In this document: positions 63,984-64,000 of the stretch, one piece after another
How positions within the stretch are numbered: the stretch's first letter is position 1
How the letters are laid out: every line of letters begins with the position of its first letter
Origin: Gammaproteobacteria bacterium
Lineage (GTDB): Bacteria; Pseudomonadota; Gammaproteobacteria; Nevskiales; Nevskiaceae
Assembly: GCA_026398815.1 (NCBI GenBank)
Contig: JAPLSA010000010.1
Coordinates: 50,205 to 114,204, forward strand
Length of the DNA: 64,000 nucleotides
Reading direction: 5' to 3'
Translations under genes and position numbers: made by a program
Notes under the pieces: generated by a model
Told to the model about the DNA's origin: nothing
Databases searched by the model: none
Seen by the model: the letters and a program-made list of their open reading frames with translations, nothing else

Positions 63984-64000
63984 AAAACGAGGACGCTTCA
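63982..64000 (-). repeat. Right terminal inverted repeat of the IS
   Basis: GAAAAACGAGGACGCTTCA, the reverse complement of the left repeat, ending on the last base of the window. Confidence 0.9.

Larger units (their letters stand above)
62812..64000 (+). mobile_element. IS3-family insertion sequence, IS407 group
   Basis: 1189 bp bounded by 19-bp perfect terminal inverted repeats (TGAAGCGTCCTCGTTTTTC; left 62812-62830, right copy 63982-64000). Contains orfA and orfB with orfB in the -1 frame and an A7 slippery run at the overlap. OrfA starts with MKKSKFSEEQIVRIL as in IS407-like elements. The right end coincides with the last base of the window, so the target duplication cannot be checked; the left flank ends in CTAA. 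Both reading frames are open, so it looks intact. Confidence 0.9.

Overview
The window is high-GC DNA with dense, mostly co-directional genes. It looks like a gammaproteobacterial chromosome, probably from the Xanthomonadales/Nevskiales side. The evidence is the gene order Fe-S assembly - ndk - rlmN - pilW - rodZ - hisS - yfgM - bamB - der, together with DUF1820, a RAYT/REP remnant, many regulators and hydrolases, and a TPP-riboswitch-controlled thiC. No rRNA, tRNA or CRISPR array was recognised. The organism call is an inference from synteny and composition; no search was possible.

Region by region: 1-9.9 kb is a conserved housekeeping block. It holds a truncated cysteine desulfurase, an atypical IscU-like scaffold, an A-type Fe-S carrier, Ndk, RlmN, type IV pilus assembly PilW, RodZ, HisRS, YfgM, BamB and Der, often with overlapping start and stop codons. 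9.9-20.2 kb carries an MFS transporter, an inner-membrane protein, an acyl-CoA dehydrogenase, a pair of unrecognised HEAT-tailed proteins, an EAL phosphodiesterase with a broken GGDEF, and a D-aminoacylase-type amidohydrolase with a TetR regulator. 20.4-23.9 kb is a run of small envelope genes including a DinB-like protein, an ATP-grasp protein and a DoxX-like protein. 24.1-31.7 kb has a large DNA-binding/protein-kinase/TPR fusion, a small partner, RlmJ, a signal-less metzincin-type protease, a Nudix hydrolase and a glycine-zipper lipoprotein.

31.7-42.6 kb holds a mosaic phytase-like/GDPD exoenzyme divergent from riboswitch-controlled thiC, then an orphan JetD-like (Wadjet-related) Toprim protein, DUF1820, an MBL hydrolase and purL. 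42.6-49 kb has REP hairpins, a RAYT pseudogene, a PL7 alginate lyase lipoprotein, a 1043-residue Calx-beta/repeat esterase and a CurA-like reductase. 49.5-58.9 kb has a secreted cupin, an L,D-transpeptidase and Tat-exported M15 peptidase pair, a PhaC-like hydrolase, an AraC/NmrA divergent pair, an HSL esterase, a SMYD-like SET-domain protein and a class V aminotransferase.

From 58.9 kb the character changes: lower GC, an intergenic-repeat cluster, scrambled Mu-like prophage remnants (a MuB ATPase fragment, a three-gene early operon, and a divergent repressor with clear operators over a near-consensus promoter), small orphan genes, and a membrane/coiled-coil gene cut by an IS407-group IS3 element whose right terminal repeat ends on the last base. 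This end of the window is an accessory region.

The best candidates for something not well described are the kinase fusion and its neighbours, the orphan JetD-like protein with an altered Toprim glutamate, the mosaic phytase/GDPD protein, the five-repeat Calx-beta esterase beside an alginate lyase, the SET protein, and the HEAT-tailed pair.
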